Shown piece by piece: positions 1 through 8,670 of a stretch of DNA of 39,082 bases. The notes beneath the pieces were generated by a model that was not told where the DNA came from, did no database searches, and worked only from the letters and a program-made list of their open reading frames with translations. The stretch covers positions 1 to 39,082 of the forward strand of contig CAUJJX010000218.1 of NCBI GenBank assembly GCA_963205165.1, read 5' to 3'. The DNA is from Pseudomonadota bacterium (GTDB taxonomy: Bacteria > Pseudomonadota > Gammaproteobacteria > Burkholderiales > Ga0077523). Every line of letters begins with the position of its first letter. Position 1 is the first letter of the stretch. The position numbers and the translations under genes were made by a program.

Positions 1-1
1 G

Positions 2-280
2 AACGCGCCGATCCTGATCCTCGACGAGGCGACGTCGGCGCTAGATTCCGAATCCGAGCGGCTCGTGCAGGCCGCGCTCGATCGATTGATGCGCGGCCGG
101 ACGACGCTCGTGATCGCGCACCGGCTCTCGACCATCGAGGCTGCCGACCGGATCGTCGTGCTCGATCGCGGCGAGATCGCCGAGATCGGGACCCACGCCG
201 AACTGATCGCGCACGACGGCGTCTACGCGCGTCTGCACCGCATCCAGTTCGCACGCCAGGACACGCCGGCCGCGCACTGA
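2..280 (+). CDS. ABC exporter, MsbA-like, C-terminal fragment
   Basis: This is the 3' end of an ATP-binding-cassette exporter whose start lies before the window. The visible 92 residues begin just before the Walker B segment [11 protein letters not shown] and continue through the H-loop region [21 protein letters not shown], which together are typical of the nucleotide-binding domain of exporters that fuse membrane and ATPase domains (MsbA, the lipid A-core flippase, and relatives). The ending after GTHAELI and GVYARLH is the usual position for this family. Lipid A export would fit the envelope genes elsewhere in the window, but without the membrane domain the substrate is inference. The gene is 37 bp upstream of the next gene on the same strand. 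Confidence 0.8.
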   Translation, partial: NAPILILDEATSALDSESERLVQAALDRLMRGRTTLVIAHRLSTIEAADRIVVLDRGEIAEIGTHAELIAHDGVYARLHRIQFARQDTPAAH

Positions 281-317
281 CGCGGCTTCGCTTCCTGTCT
301 GCCGCTTCCGGATCGCC

Positions 318-2357
318 ATGCCCAATCGTCTCGCGCAGGAAACCAGCCCGTATCTCCGGCAGCACGCCGACAACCCTGTCGACTGGTATCCGTGGGGCGA
401 CGAGGCCTTCGCGGCTGCCCGCGCCGAGGACCGCCCGATCCTGCTGTCGGTCGGTTACTCCGCGTGTCACTGGTGCCACGTGATGGCCCACGAGTCCTTC
501 GAGGACGCCGGGGTCGCGGCCGTGATGAACCGGCTGTTCGTGAACGTGAAGGTCGACCGCGAGGAGCGTCCGGACGTCGACCAGATCTACCAGACGGCCC
601 ATCAGCTGCTCGGCAATCGGTCGGGCGGCTGGCCGCTCACGATGTTCCTCACGCCGGACGGCAAGCCGTTCTTCGGCGGCACGTACTTCCCGAAGGATCC
701 GCGCTACAACCTGCCCGGCTTCGTGCAACTGCTCGAGCGCGTCTCGCAGGCGTGGCACACGCAGCGCGAGGACATCGACCGCCAGAACGACGAGCTGATC
801 GAGATGCTCGGCCGCACCGTGCAGTCGCGCGACGCCGACGCCGGGCTGCCGGGTCCGGAGATCCTGACGGCCGTGCGCGACGAGCTGCTGCGCCTCTCGG
901 ACCCGGTGCAGGGCGGTCTCGGCGGTGCGCCGAAGTTTCCGCATCCGTTCGAGTTCGAATTCCTGCTCCGGCGTTCGGCCGCGACCGACGATGGTGTCGC
1001 GCGCCGTGCCGTGATGCTCACGCTCACGAAGATGGCCGAGGGCGGCATCCGCGACCACCTCGGCGGCGGGTTCTGCCGCTACAGCGTCGACGGTCAGTGG
1101 AGCATCCCGCACTTCGAGAAGATGCTGTACGACAACGGACCGCTGCTGCGCCTGTACGCCGACGCGTGGCTCGTGAGCGGAGATCCGCTCTACCGGCAGG
1201 TCTGCGAGGAGACCGCGGCCTGGGTCATGCGCGAGATGCAGGCGCCCGAGGGCGGCTACCGGGCTAGCCTCGACGCCGATTCCGAGGGCGAGGAAGGCAG
1301 GTACTACGTCTGGACATCCGACGAGATCGCGGCGTTGCTCGATCCGGAGAGCTTCCGCGTCGTCGCGCTGCGCTTCGGGCTCGATCGCCCGCCGAATTTC
1401 GAGGGCAGCCACTGGCATCTGCGGGTCGCGCGCTCGTGGGATCACGTCGCGAGCGAGGCCGGCCTGACGCCGGATGAATGCATCGCGCTCGTCGATGCCG
1501 CCCGCGCACGGTTGTTCGTGGTCCGCGAGACACGGATCCGACCGGGGCGCGACGACAAGATCCTCGCGAGCTGGAACGCGCTGATGATCGAGGGCATGGC
1601 CCACGCAGGCCGTGTGTTCGGGCGCGACGACTGGATCGACTCCGCAAATCGGGCCGCGCAGTTCGTCCGCACGACGCTCTGGCTCGACGGCCGGTTGCTG
1701 GCGACCTGCAAGGACGGCCGCGCGCATCTGAATGCCTATCTCGACGACCACGCCTTCCTGCTTGCCGCGCTCGTCGAACTGCTGCAGGCGCGGTTCGATC
1801 CGGTCGATCTCTCGTGGGCGCGGGCGATCGCCGACGCGCTGCTCGAGCGCTTCGAGGATCCGGACGACGGCGGGTTCTGGTTCACGAGCCACGACCACGA
1901 ACGGCTGATCCTCCGGACGAAGCCGGGGCACGACAACGCGACGCCGTCCGGCAACGGCAGCGCCGCCCGGGCGCTCGTCCGGTTCGGTCACCTCGTGGGC
2001 GAATCGCGATTCCTGAATGCAGCAGAAGGCGCGCTGCGGCTCTTCGCCCCGACGATGGTCGCGCAGGCGTCGGGGTTCGCGAGTCTGGCCATGGCTCTCG
2101 AGGAATTGCGGGTCCCGCCGGCGGTGGTGGTCCTGCGCGGTCCGGATGACGGGCTGCCGGTCTGGCAACGCGCGCTCGCTGCGGAGTACCGTCCCGCGGC
2201 GATCGTGGTGCCGGTCGGGCAGGCCGATGTCCGGCTCGCGGAAGTCCTCGACAAGCCGGTGTCCGATGTCGTCAACGCCTGGGTCTGTCGTGGCGTTGCG
2301 TGCATGCCTGCAATGACTTCGCCCGCGGAAGTGCTGGCGGCACTGGGGAGTGCCTGA
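318..2357 (+). CDS. DUF255 / YyaL thioredoxin-domain protein
   Basis: A 679-residue protein of the DUF255 (YyaL, spermatogenesis-associated protein 20) family. The N-terminal ~160 residues form a thioredoxin-like domain with the family block [17 protein letters not shown] and the redox-type motif CHWCH near residue 51, followed by DREERPD. The remainder resembles a six-hairpin glycosidase-type alpha/alpha barrel, with segments [18 protein letters not shown] and [12 protein letters not shown] that are conserved in the family. No signal peptide is seen, so it is probably cytoplasmic. The length matches full-size homologues. The true biochemical role of the family is not established, so I give no gene symbol. 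No clear ribosome-binding site precedes the ATG; it was chosen because the [11 protein letters not shown] opening matches the usual N-terminus. Confidence 0.9.
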   Translation: MPNRLAQETSPYLRQHADNPVDWYPWGDEAFAAARAEDRPILLSVGYSACHWCHVMAHESFEDAGVAAVMNRLFVNVKVDREERPDVDQIYQTAHQLLGNRSGGWPLTMFLTPDGKPFFGGTYFPKDPRYNLPGFVQLLERVSQAWHTQREDIDRQNDELIEMLGRTVQSRDADAGLPGPEILTAVRDELLRLSDPVQGGLGGAPKFPHPFEFEFLLRRSAATDDGVARRAVMLTLTKMAEGGIRDHLGGGFCRYSVDGQWSIPHFEKMLYDNGPLLRLYADAWLVSGDPLYRQVCEETAAWVMREMQAPEGGYRASLDADSEGEEGRYYVWTSDEIAALLDPESFRVVALRFGLDRPPNFEGSHWHLRVARSWDHVASEAGLTPDECIALVDAARARLFVVRETRIRPGRDDKILASWNALMIEGMAHAGRVFGRDDWIDSANRAAQFVRTTLWLDGRLLATCKDGRAHLNAYLDDHAFLLAALVELLQARFDPVDLSWARAIADALLERFEDPDDGGFWFTSHDHERLILRTKPGHDNATPSGNGSAARALVRFGHLVGESRFLNAAEGALRLFAPTMVAQASGFASLAMALEELRVPPAVVVLRGPDDGLPVWQRALAAEYRPAAIVVPVGQADVRLAEVLDKPVSDVVNAWVCRGVACMPAMTSPAEVLAALGSA

Positions 2358-2370
2358 AGACGCGAGGCGT

Positions 2371-2398
2371 TTGCAACCCGGGACAAACCCCATAGAAT
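2371..2398 (+). promoter_or_regulatory. Sigma-70-type promoter for cytochrome c gene
   Basis: A -35 like box TTGCAA at 2371-2376 and a -10 like box TAGAAT at 2393-2398 are separated by 16 bp. They lie 47 bp upstream of the cytochrome c start codon, and the transcript leader would carry the AGGAG ribosome-binding site at 2431-2435. Assigned by eye from consensus match; not tested. Confidence 0.5.
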
Positions 2399-2445
2399 CC
2401 GGGCGTTTTTCGACTACTGACCGACTTCGAAGGAGAAGCAACGCA

Positions 2446-2766
2446 ATGAAGACTCAGATCATCGCCGCCGCCCTGCTGGCGGTCGCTGCCGGTTCCGCCA
2501 ACGCCGCCGACGCCGCCAAGGCCCAGTCCCTGATGAAGGGCAGCGACTGCATGGCCTGTCATGCCGAAGCGACCAAGCTCGTCGGCCCGTCCTACAAGGA
2601 CATCGGCAAGAAGTATCACGGCGACGCCGGTGCGGTGGACAAGCTCGTGAAGAAGGTCAAGGCAGGCGGTTCCGGTGCCTGGGGTGCGATCCCGATGACG
2701 CCCCATCCGGCGCTGAAGGACGAGGACGTGAAGGTGATGGTCGAGTGGATCCTGTCGCTCAAGTAA
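2446..2766 (+). CDS. Small periplasmic cytochrome c (c551/c8 type)
   Basis: A 106-residue class I c-type cytochrome. Residues 1-20 form a Sec signal peptide ending SANA. The heme-binding CMACH lies at 35-39 (Cys35, Cys38, proximal His39), and the distal ligand is probably Met84 in IPMTPHP, both arranged as in the cytochrome c551/c552 family. The mature protein of about 86 residues is the size expected for this family of soluble electron carriers, which pass electrons to terminal oxidases or nitrite reductase. An upstream in-frame ATG at 2350 would add 32 residues and hide the signal peptide; the start at 2446 is preferred because of AGGAG at 2431 and the signal peptide. It has its own promoter-like boxes and a strong terminator, so it is probably monocistronic. 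Confidence 0.93.
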   Translation: MKTQIIAAALLAVAAGSANAADAAKAQSLMKGSDCMACHAEATKLVGPSYKDIGKKYHGDAGAVDKLVKKVKAGGSGAWGAIPMTPHPALKDEDVKVMVEWILSLK

Positions 2767-2785
2767 GCGACGGTTTCTGCCCCGG

Positions 2786-2813
2786 AAAAGCCGGCCGCGA
2801 GGCCGGCTTTTTT
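2786..2813 (+). terminator. Intrinsic terminator after cytochrome c
   Basis: A GC-rich stem built from GCCGGCC (2790-2796) and GGCCGGC (2801-2807), with a GCGA loop, is followed by six T at 2808-2813. Four A upstream extend the stem by pairing with the T run. It begins 20 bp after the cytochrome stop codon. Confidence 0.9.
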
Positions 2814-2898
2814 CATTTGACGCGCCCCGGAATCGTGCGGCCGATCGCGTGGGTCGCAAGGTCCCGGATCGCGCATCTGCGCCACCCGGGTGCGCGAA

Positions 2899-2927
2899 TT
2901 GACGGGCTATCGGTGGGAGACAATAAT
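2899..2927 (+). promoter_or_regulatory. Sigma-70-type promoter for the liv operon
   Basis: TTGACG at 2899-2904 (five of six to consensus) and AATAAT at 2922-2927 (five of six) have an ideal 17-bp spacer. The pair lies 48 bp upstream of the start codon of the binding-protein gene and just after the previous terminator. This is one of the best promoter matches in the window. Confidence 0.6.
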
Positions 2928-2975
2928 CCGCGCGCCTTGCCGCCCGGCAGCAGTTCATCCCACCGAGGAGACGCC

Positions 2976-4316
2976 ATGTCCCTGAGCCCCGTGCCCCACT
3001 CCAAGCGTATTCCCGGCAAGCGTGTTCTTGCCATCGCCGCCAGCGCGGCCCTGTTCGCCCTCGCGGGCTGCGGGAAACAGGAAGAGGCGCCCAAGCCGGC
3101 CGAGGCGCCGCAGGCTGCCGCGCCTGCCGGAGTGACCGTGAAGATCGGCCACGCAGCGCCGCTCACCGGCGGCATCGCCCACCTGGGCAAGGACAACGAG
3201 AACGGCGTCCGCCTCGCGATCGACGAGGCCAACGCCAGGGGGCTGACGATCGGCGGCGCGAAGATCACCTTCGAGATGCTTTCCGAGGATGACGAGGGCA
3301 AGGAGAACAAGGGGCCGATCATTGCCCAGAAGTTCGTCGACGCGAAGGTCGCGGGTGTCGTGGGTCACCTGAATTCCGGCGTCACGATCCCGGCCTCCGC
3401 GGTGTACGCGCAGGCCGGCATCCCGATGATCAGCGGTTCGGCCACCAACCCGAAGCTGACCGAGCAGGGATTCAACGTCACGTTCCGCACGGTCGGCCGC
3501 GATGACCAGCAGGGTCCGGCCGTTGCGAGCTACCTCGTCGCGGAGTTCAAGCCGAAGACGGCCGCGGTCGTCGACGACGCGACGTCGTACGGCGAAGGCC
3601 TCGCGAACGAAGTCGAAAAGGCGCTCAAGGCCGCAGGCGTCACCGTGCTCCCGCGCGAGAAGGGCAAGGCCGACCAGAACGACTGGAAGGCGATCCTGAC
3701 GAAGCTGCGTGGCAAGAAGCCCGATGCGATCTTCTACGGCGGCATGGACTCCAGCGCCGGACCGCTGCTGAAGCAGGGTCGCGAACTTGGCATCAAGGCC
3801 GTCTTCGCGTTCGGCGACGGTGCCTGCAGCGAGAAGATGCAGGAACTCGCCGGCGAAGCCGCCGAGGGCCTGATCTGCTCGCAGGCCGGCATCCCCGCGA
3901 TGGCGTCGAGCAAGTCGTTCCTCGAGGCGCACAAGGCCAAGTTCAACGTCGATCCGATCATCTACGCGCCGTTCACGTACGACGCGACGAACCTGCTGAT
4001 CGCCGCCATGCAGAAGGCCGACTCCGTCGACCCGGCCAAGTACCTGCCGGAGCTGGCGAAGATTCAGCTCGACGGCGCGACGGGCAAGATCGAGTTCGAC
4101 GCCAAGGGTGACCGCAAGGACGCCGAGATGACGATCTTCACCATGAAGACCGGCAAGATCGAGCCGCTCGCCATCATCAAGGCCGGCCAGTCGATCAAGT
4201 TCGAGGACTTCGTGAAGGGTGCGGCGCCGGCCGCCGCCGAGGCTGCACCCGCTGCCGCGCCTGCCGCTGCGCCCGCGGCGGAAGCGCCCAAGGCCGCGGA
4301 AGGCGAGAAGAAGTAA
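2976..4316 (+). CDS. livK: Branched-chain amino-acid ABC substrate-binding lipoprotein
   Basis: A 446-residue periplasmic-binding protein of the LivJ/LivK type (type I fold), here placed first in a complete liv transporter operon. The N-terminus has basic residues, a hydrophobic stretch and the lipobox LAGC with Cys32, so the protein is predicted to be lipid-anchored rather than freely periplasmic as in E. coli. The binding domain starts at VTVKIGHAAPLTGGIAHLGKDNENG and runs to about residue 410. The last ~35 residues are an Ala/Pro repeat rich in PAAAPAA and ending in EGEKK, not part of the fold. The ATG at 2976 is preceded by GAGGAG at 2965-2970; a longer in-frame reading from 2745 would run back through the terminator and is rejected. 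The substrate is inferred from the operon; related systems also carry amides, urea or aromatic compounds. Confidence 0.9.
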   Translation: MSLSPVPHSKRIPGKRVLAIAASAALFALAGCGKQEEAPKPAEAPQAAAPAGVTVKIGHAAPLTGGIAHLGKDNENGVRLAIDEANARGLTIGGAKITFEMLSEDDEGKENKGPIIAQKFVDAKVAGVVGHLNSGVTIPASAVYAQAGIPMISGSATNPKLTEQGFNVTFRTVGRDDQQGPAVASYLVAEFKPKTAAVVDDATSYGEGLANEVEKALKAAGVTVLPREKGKADQNDWKAILTKLRGKKPDAIFYGGMDSSAGPLLKQGRELGIKAVFAFGDGACSEKMQELAGEAAEGLICSQAGIPAMASSKSFLEAHKAKFNVDPIIYAPFTYDATNLLIAAMQKADSVDPAKYLPELAKIQLDGATGKIEFDAKGDRKDAEMTIFTMKTGKIEPLAIIKAGQSIKFEDFVKGAAPAAAEAAPAAAPAAAPAAEAPKAAEGEKK

Positions 4317-4364
4317 GGACACCGGACGCCACCAGCGCGCGAGCGTCCGGCCACCGCATCCCCG

Positions 4365-4390
4365 AAAACGGCACCCCCGGGTGCTGTTTT
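4365..4390 (+). terminator. Hairpin between livK and livH (terminator/attenuator)
   Basis: A stem AAAACGGCACC (4365-4375) pairs with GGTGCTGTTTT (4380-4390) around a CCCG loop, with one G-T pair. The U-rich 3' arm makes it resemble an intrinsic terminator. Because livHMGF has no other obvious promoter, it more likely reduces read-through or protects the livK message, giving more binding protein than permease; that role is inference. Confidence 0.6.
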
Positions 4391-4427
4391 CATTGGTGCG
4401 GTCGCCGCCCGCAAGGCCACCGAATCC

Positions 4428-5423
4428 GTGGACATCTTCCTCCAGCAACTCATCAACGGCCTCACGCTGGGGAGCGTGTATGCCATCGTGGCCCTCGGCT
4501 ACACGATGGTCTACGGCATCATCCAGCTCATCAACTTCGCCCACGGCGAGGTCGTGATGGTCGGCGCGATGGTCGCCCTGACGGTGATCGGGGCGCTCGC
4601 CAAGGCCGTCCCGGGAATGCCGCCGTTCCTCATCATGGGGATCGCTGTCGCGTGCGCCGTACCTGTCTGCATGGCGGTCGGCTACGGCATGGAGCGCATC
4701 GCGTACCGTCCGCTGCGCAGGGCGCCGCGCCTCGCGCCGCTGATCACCGCGATCGGCATCTCGATCATCCTGCAGCACCTCGCGCTGCTCATCTTCAGCC
4801 GCAATCCGCTGTCGTTCCCGCAGATCCTGGGCAACCGGATGTTCGAGGTGGCCGGGGCGCACATCAGCGCCGTGCAGATCGCGATCATCCTGGGGTCCGT
4901 CGCGCTGATGACCGGCCTCACGCTGCTCGTCTACAAGACCCGCCTCGGGATCGCGATGCGGGCGACGTCCGAGAACGTGCAGGTCGCCGGGCTGATGGGC
5001 GTGAACATCAATCGCGTCATCTCCGCGACCTTCGTCATCGGGGCCGCCCTCGGCGCGATCGCGGGCGTGATGGTCGGGACCTACTACGGCATCGCGCACT
5101 ACACGATGGGCGCGATGCTCGGGCTGAAGGCGTTCTCGGCAGCCGTGTTGGGTGGCATCGGCAATCTCGCCGGCGCGATGCTCGGCGGGATCCTCCTCGG
5201 GATCGTCGAGGCGCTCGGCGCCGGCTACATCGGCGAGTTCACCGATCTCTGCCAGGTGTCGTGGCTCGCGGCCGGCCCCCTCGCGGAACGCTGCGCGGAC
5301 GGCGGCAACTTCGTCCTGTTCGGCAGCAACTACCAGGACGTCTTCGCGTTCTTCGTCCTGATCATCGTGCTGATCTTCCGGCCATCCGGACTGCTCGGCG
5401 AACGCGTGAGCGACCGCGCATGA
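4428..5423 (+). CDS. livH: Branched-chain amino-acid ABC permease LivH
   Basis: A 331-residue inner-membrane permease of the LivH family, one of two pore subunits of the transporter. It starts at a GTG with the typical opening DIFLQQLINGLTLGSVYAIVALGYTMVYG, and has about eight hydrophobic segments. The cytoplasmic EAA-like region lies around LGIAMRATSENVQVAGLMGVN, and the C-terminus DVFAFFVLIIVLIFRPSGLLGE is canonical. It is about 20 residues longer than E. coli LivH; the extra material is at about residues 271-297, before the last transmembrane segment, and includes two cysteines. No strong ribosome-binding site precedes the GTG. The stop overlaps the livM start (ATGA). Confidence 0.93.
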   Translation: MDIFLQQLINGLTLGSVYAIVALGYTMVYGIIQLINFAHGEVVMVGAMVALTVIGALAKAVPGMPPFLIMGIAVACAVPVCMAVGYGMERIAYRPLRRAPRLAPLITAIGISIILQHLALLIFSRNPLSFPQILGNRMFEVAGAHISAVQIAIILGSVALMTGLTLLVYKTRLGIAMRATSENVQVAGLMGVNINRVISATFVIGAALGAIAGVMVGTYYGIAHYTMGAMLGLKAFSAAVLGGIGNLAGAMLGGILLGIVEALGAGYIGEFTDLCQVSWLAAGPLAERCADGGNFVLFGSNYQDVFAFFVLIIVLIFRPSGLLGERVSDRA

Positions 5424-6505
5424 TGAGCCTCTTCCGCGACGGGGCATCGTCGAAGCAGGCCTCGCGCGCTGCGATCGTCCTGATCGCGCTCGTGCTGATC
5501 GCGTTGCCGTTCGCGCTCGCGCAGGCCGGGACGGCGTGGGTCCGGATCACCAATCTCGCGATCCTGTTCGCGCTGCTGTCGCTGGGCCTCAACATCGTCG
5601 TCGGCTTCGCCGGCCTGCTCGACCTCGGCTACATCGCGTTCTACGGCGTCGGCGCCTATTGCTACGCGCTGCTCGCGTCGCCCCACTTCGGATTGCACCT
5701 GCCGTTCTGGGTGATCCTGCCGATCGGTGCGGCCGTCGCGTGCCTCTTCGGGGTGCTGCTCGGTGCGCCGACGCTCAAGCTCCGGGGCGACTATCTCGCC
5801 ATCGTGACGCTCGGCTTCGGCGAGATCATCCGCATCTTCCTGAACAATCTCTCGCAGCCGCTCAACATCACGAACGGTCCGCAGGGCGTCACGCTGATCG
5901 ATCCGTTCCGCGTCGGCAGCTTCAACTTCAGCAAGCCGGAGCAGTGGTTCGGCCTCGCCGTCAGCGGACCCATCAAGTACTACTACCTGCTGCTCGTGGT
6001 GCTCGTGCTCGTGATGATCGTGAACGTGCGCCTCCAGGACTCCCGCATCGGACGCGCCTGGGTCGCGATCCGGGAGGACGAGACGGCGGCGCAGGCGATG
6101 GGCATCAACACGCGGAACGTGAAGCTGCTCGCCTTCGCGATGGGCGCGAGCTTCGGCGGCATCGCGGGCGGGATGTTCGCGGCGATGCAGGGCTTCGTGA
6201 GCCCGGAGAGTTTCGTCCTCGTCGAGTCGATCATGGTGCTCGCGATGGTGGTGCTCGGCGGCATGGGCAACATCTGGGGCGTCGTGCTCGGCGCGATCCT
6301 GCTGTCGTTCGTGCCGGAACTCCTGCGCTACACCGTCGAGCCCTTCCAGAAGGCGGTGTTCGGGAAGACGCTGATCGAGCCCGAGGTCATCCGGATGCTG
6401 CTGTTCGGCCTCGCGCTCGTGCTGATGATGCTCTACCGCCCCGCGGGGCTGTGGCCTTCCCGGACCCGTCGTCGCGAACTTGCCAGGGCGAAGCGCGCGC
6501 GATGA
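5420..6505 (+). CDS. livM: Branched-chain amino-acid ABC permease LivM
   Basis: A 361-residue LivM-family permease, partner of LivH in the membrane pore. The first ~25 residues are a soluble/basic lead, followed by hydrophobic segments from AIVLIALVLIALPFAL onward. Family blocks include NIVVGFAGLLDLGYIAFYGVGAY, LRGDYLAIVTLGFGEIIRI and the EAA-like AIREDETAAQAMGINTRNVKLLAFAMGA. Two adjacent ATGs (5420 and 5423) are possible starts; the first overlaps the livH stop by four bases, implying translational coupling. The C-terminus RPAGLWPS is typical. The stop overlaps the livG start. Confidence 0.93.
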   Translation: MMSLFRDGASSKQASRAAIVLIALVLIALPFALAQAGTAWVRITNLAILFALLSLGLNIVVGFAGLLDLGYIAFYGVGAYCYALLASPHFGLHLPFWVILPIGAAVACLFGVLLGAPTLKLRGDYLAIVTLGFGEIIRIFLNNLSQPLNITNGPQGVTLIDPFRVGSFNFSKPEQWFGLAVSGPIKYYYLLLVVLVLVMIVNVRLQDSRIGRAWVAIREDETAAQAMGINTRNVKLLAFAMGASFGGIAGGMFAAMQGFVSPESFVLVESIMVLAMVVLGGMGNIWGVVLGAILLSFVPELLRYTVEPFQKAVFGKTLIEPEVIRMLLFGLALVLMMLYRPAGLWPSRTRRRELARAKRAR

Positions 6506-7302
6506 GCGAACGCCCTGTCCTGCTGGCGGCCCGCGGCATCGGCAAGCGCTTCGGCGGGCTCACGGCCTTGTCCGATGTGTCGCTCACGATCCGCGAGGGT
6601 GAGATCTACGGACTCATCGGTCCGAACGGCGCCGGCAAGACGACGCTCTTCAATGTCCTGACGGGCCTCTACATCCCCGATGCCGGAGATTTCACGCTCG
6701 ACGGCCGCTCGCTCGCAGGGTTGAAACCCTACGCCGTCGCGGCGCGCGGGATCTCGCGGACCTTCCAGAACATCCGGCTCTTCGCCGACATGACGGCCCT
6801 CGAGAACGTGATGGTGGGGCGCCACGTCCGTACGCGTTCGGGCGTATTCGGCGCGATCCTCCGGACCGCCGCCGAACGCGCCGAGGAACGCGACATCGCC
6901 GAGCGCGCCCGCGCGCTGCTCGCTTACGTCGGCATCGACCGGCACTCGAACATCGTCGCGCGCCATCTTTCGTACGGCGACCAGCGTCGCCTCGAGATCG
7001 CGCGTGCGCTCGCCACCGAGCCCCGGCTGCTGGCGCTCGACGAACCGGCCGCCGGGATGAACCCGACGGAACGCCAGTCCCTCGGCCAGCTCATCGGACG
7101 CGTCCGGGCCGACGGCACGACGGTGCTGCTGATCGAGCACGACGTGAAACTGGTCATGGGGCTCTGCGACCGCGTCGCGGTCCTCGACTACGGCAAGAAG
7201 ATCGCCGAGGGCGAACCGCGCGAAGTGCAGCGCGACCCGGCAGTCATCGCCGCCTATCTCGGCACCCCGGTCGACGCGCCCGCGCCGGCCGTCACCGCCT
7301 GA
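6502..7302 (+). CDS. livG: Branched-chain amino-acid ABC ATPase LivG
   Basis: A 266-residue cytoplasmic ATPase that powers LivHM. It has Walker A GPNGAGKTT near residue 40, the family insert TFQNIRLFADMTALENVMVGRH, signature motif LSYGDQRRLEIARAL, Walker B LLALDEPAAGMN and switch histidine in LLIEHDVKLVMGL. The AAGMNPTE tail of Walker B and the ENVMVGRH block separate LivG from LivF. The ATG overlaps the livM stop (ATGA) and opens MSERPVLLAARGIGKRFGG. All catalytic motifs are intact. Confidence 0.95.
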   Translation: MSERPVLLAARGIGKRFGGLTALSDVSLTIREGEIYGLIGPNGAGKTTLFNVLTGLYIPDAGDFTLDGRSLAGLKPYAVAARGISRTFQNIRLFADMTALENVMVGRHVRTRSGVFGAILRTAAERAEERDIAERARALLAYVGIDRHSNIVARHLSYGDQRRLEIARALATEPRLLALDEPAAGMNPTERQSLGQLIGRVRADGTTVLLIEHDVKLVMGLCDRVAVLDYGKKIAEGEPREVQRDPAVIAAYLGTPVDAPAPAVTA

Positions 7303-7315
7303 CGGACCGATCGCC

Positions 7316-8026
7316 ATGGCGCTGCTCGAAGTGAAGGGACTCGAAGTCGGCTACGGCGGCATCAGCGCCGTGCGCGGCATCGACCTCGCCGTGGAAGAGG
7401 GCGAGCTCGTCGCACTGATCGGCGCGAACGGTGCCGGCAAGACGACGACGCTCAAGGCGCTCGCGGGCATGGTCCCGCCGTCGCGCGGGAGCGTGCACTA
7501 CGACGGTCAGTCGATCACGCGCCTGCCGTCGTACCAGCTGATCCGCAAGGGCATCGCCCTCGTGCCGGAAGGTCGCGGCGTCTTCACGCGGCTGACCGTG
7601 GAAGAGAACCTCGCGATGGGTGCCTACATCCGCGACGACCGGGCGGGCATCCGCGCGGACCTCGAACGGATCTTCGGACTCTTTCCGCGGCTGAAGGAAC
7701 GTCGTGCCCAGGTGGCCGGCACGCTGTCGGGCGGCGAGCAGCAGATGCTCGCGATCGGTCGCGCGATGATGAGCCGGCCGCGCCTGCTGCTGCTCGACGA
7801 ACCGAGCATGGGCCTCGCGCCGTTGATGGTGCAGAAGATCTTCGAGGTGATCGATGCGATCTCGAAGGACGGCGTGACCATCCTCCTGGTGGAGCAGAAC
7901 GCGAAGCTCGCACTTCAGGCGGCGGCGCGCGGGTACGTGATGGAATCCGGGGAGATCGTGCTGGCTGATGCCGCCGACGTGTTGCTGGCGAGCACGCAGG
8001 TCCGGCAGGCCTATCTGGGCGAGTAG
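7316..8026 (+). CDS. livF: Branched-chain amino-acid ABC ATPase LivF
   Basis: A 236-residue ATPase, the second nucleotide-binding subunit of the liv transporter. Walker A GANGAGKTTTLK, the LivF block GIALVPEGRGVFTRLTVEENLAMGAY, signature LSGGEQQMLAIGRAMM and Walker B LLLLDEPSMGLAP are all intact, and the VEQNA motif replaces the EHD seen in LivG. It begins 13 bp after livG and closes the operon. The next gene, 12 bp downstream, is on the opposite strand, with no terminator hairpin visible in the gap. Confidence 0.95.
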   Translation: MALLEVKGLEVGYGGISAVRGIDLAVEEGELVALIGANGAGKTTTLKALAGMVPPSRGSVHYDGQSITRLPSYQLIRKGIALVPEGRGVFTRLTVEENLAMGAYIRDDRAGIRADLERIFGLFPRLKERRAQVAGTLSGGEQQMLAIGRAMMSRPRLLLLDEPSMGLAPLMVQKIFEVIDAISKDGVTILLVEQNAKLALQAAARGYVMESGEIVLADAADVLLASTQVRQAYLGE

Positions 8027-8038
8027 CCCGGGCGGCAG

Positions 8039-8515
8039 TTACCGGCCGGCCCGACGGTTGGTGTCGCGGTCGTCGACCCAGGGTTCGGTGCGTGGCGGCC
8101 GGTCGAAGCCCATTCCGAAGAGTGCCTTGCGCGCCCTCGCGACGCGCGCGAGGAACAGCAGTTCTTCCATGGCGTCCATCGCGAAACCCTTCCGCGTCCC
8201 GCGCTCGTCGACGATCAGCTTCGCAAGGTATTCGTCGAAACCGTCGTGGCCCCAGAGCAGGGTGATCGCCCTGGAGATGTGCGGGAAGGCCTCGAGAGCC
8301 GCGCGGAGGTCGAGCGCCTCCGGCCCCTTGCGTTCGGGTTCGGAGAAATCGAGTTCCGGAAAGCCCAGTGAATCCATGCTGCCTCCGACGGGGTGGGCGG
8401 GCGTCGTCTCGTCCGGGATGCGGATGTTGTGGGCGATCAGCGCCCGTTCCAGCTGAAGGATCCGCTGTTCGAGACGGGCCACGCGATCGGGATCTCCCGG
8501 AGACGGGTGCGACAT
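8039..8515 (-). CDS. Unknown 158-residue protein with N-terminal coiled coil
   Basis: I do not recognise this protein. It is 158 residues with no signal peptide or membrane segment. Residues 10-28 (RVARLEQRILQLERALIA) form a short amphipathic coiled coil of the SlyX type. After a Pro-rich linker the rest looks helical, with a conserved-looking core EAFPHISRAITLLWGHDGFDEYLAKLIVDERG and MEELLFLARVARARK. The C-terminal ~20 residues are polar and Arg/Asp-rich and probably disordered. A GGGAAG ribosome-binding-like sequence precedes the ATG. It is convergent with livF and lies 155 bp downstream of hemF on the same strand. Base usage matches its neighbours, so it is probably a real resident gene. 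Confidence 0.7.
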   Translation of the reverse strand: MSHPSPGDPDRVARLEQRILQLERALIAHNIRIPDETTPAHPVGGSMDSLGFPELDFSEPERKGPEALDLRAALEAFPHISRAITLLWGHDGFDEYLAKLIVDERGTRKGFAMDAMEELLFLARVARARKALFGMGFDRPPRTEPWVDDRDTNRRAGR

Positions 8516-8670
8516 GCTTCTACTTCCCTGGACGATGCGCGAATGGTGTTGGTGACCATGGCATATCGACCGTCGGGGCCGGAACTGAAGGTCCGTGCGT
8601 GCCCCGGACGGGTCCCGCGTCGATCACCGCGACCCTGTCCGTCACGAGTGAGCAGGGTATGTGCCCGACA

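Noticed and set aside
2350-2445. 32-residue N-terminal extension of the small cytochrome c
   Set aside because: It would bury the signal peptide, overlaps the promoter boxes and the end of the previous gene, and the ATG at 2446 has the ribosome-binding site.
2955-5447. An 830-residue open frame antisense to livK-livH
   Set aside because: It mirrors two well-supported genes; its composition (runs of D, R, H, E) is what the complementary strand of GC-rich codons gives, and it shows no family motif.
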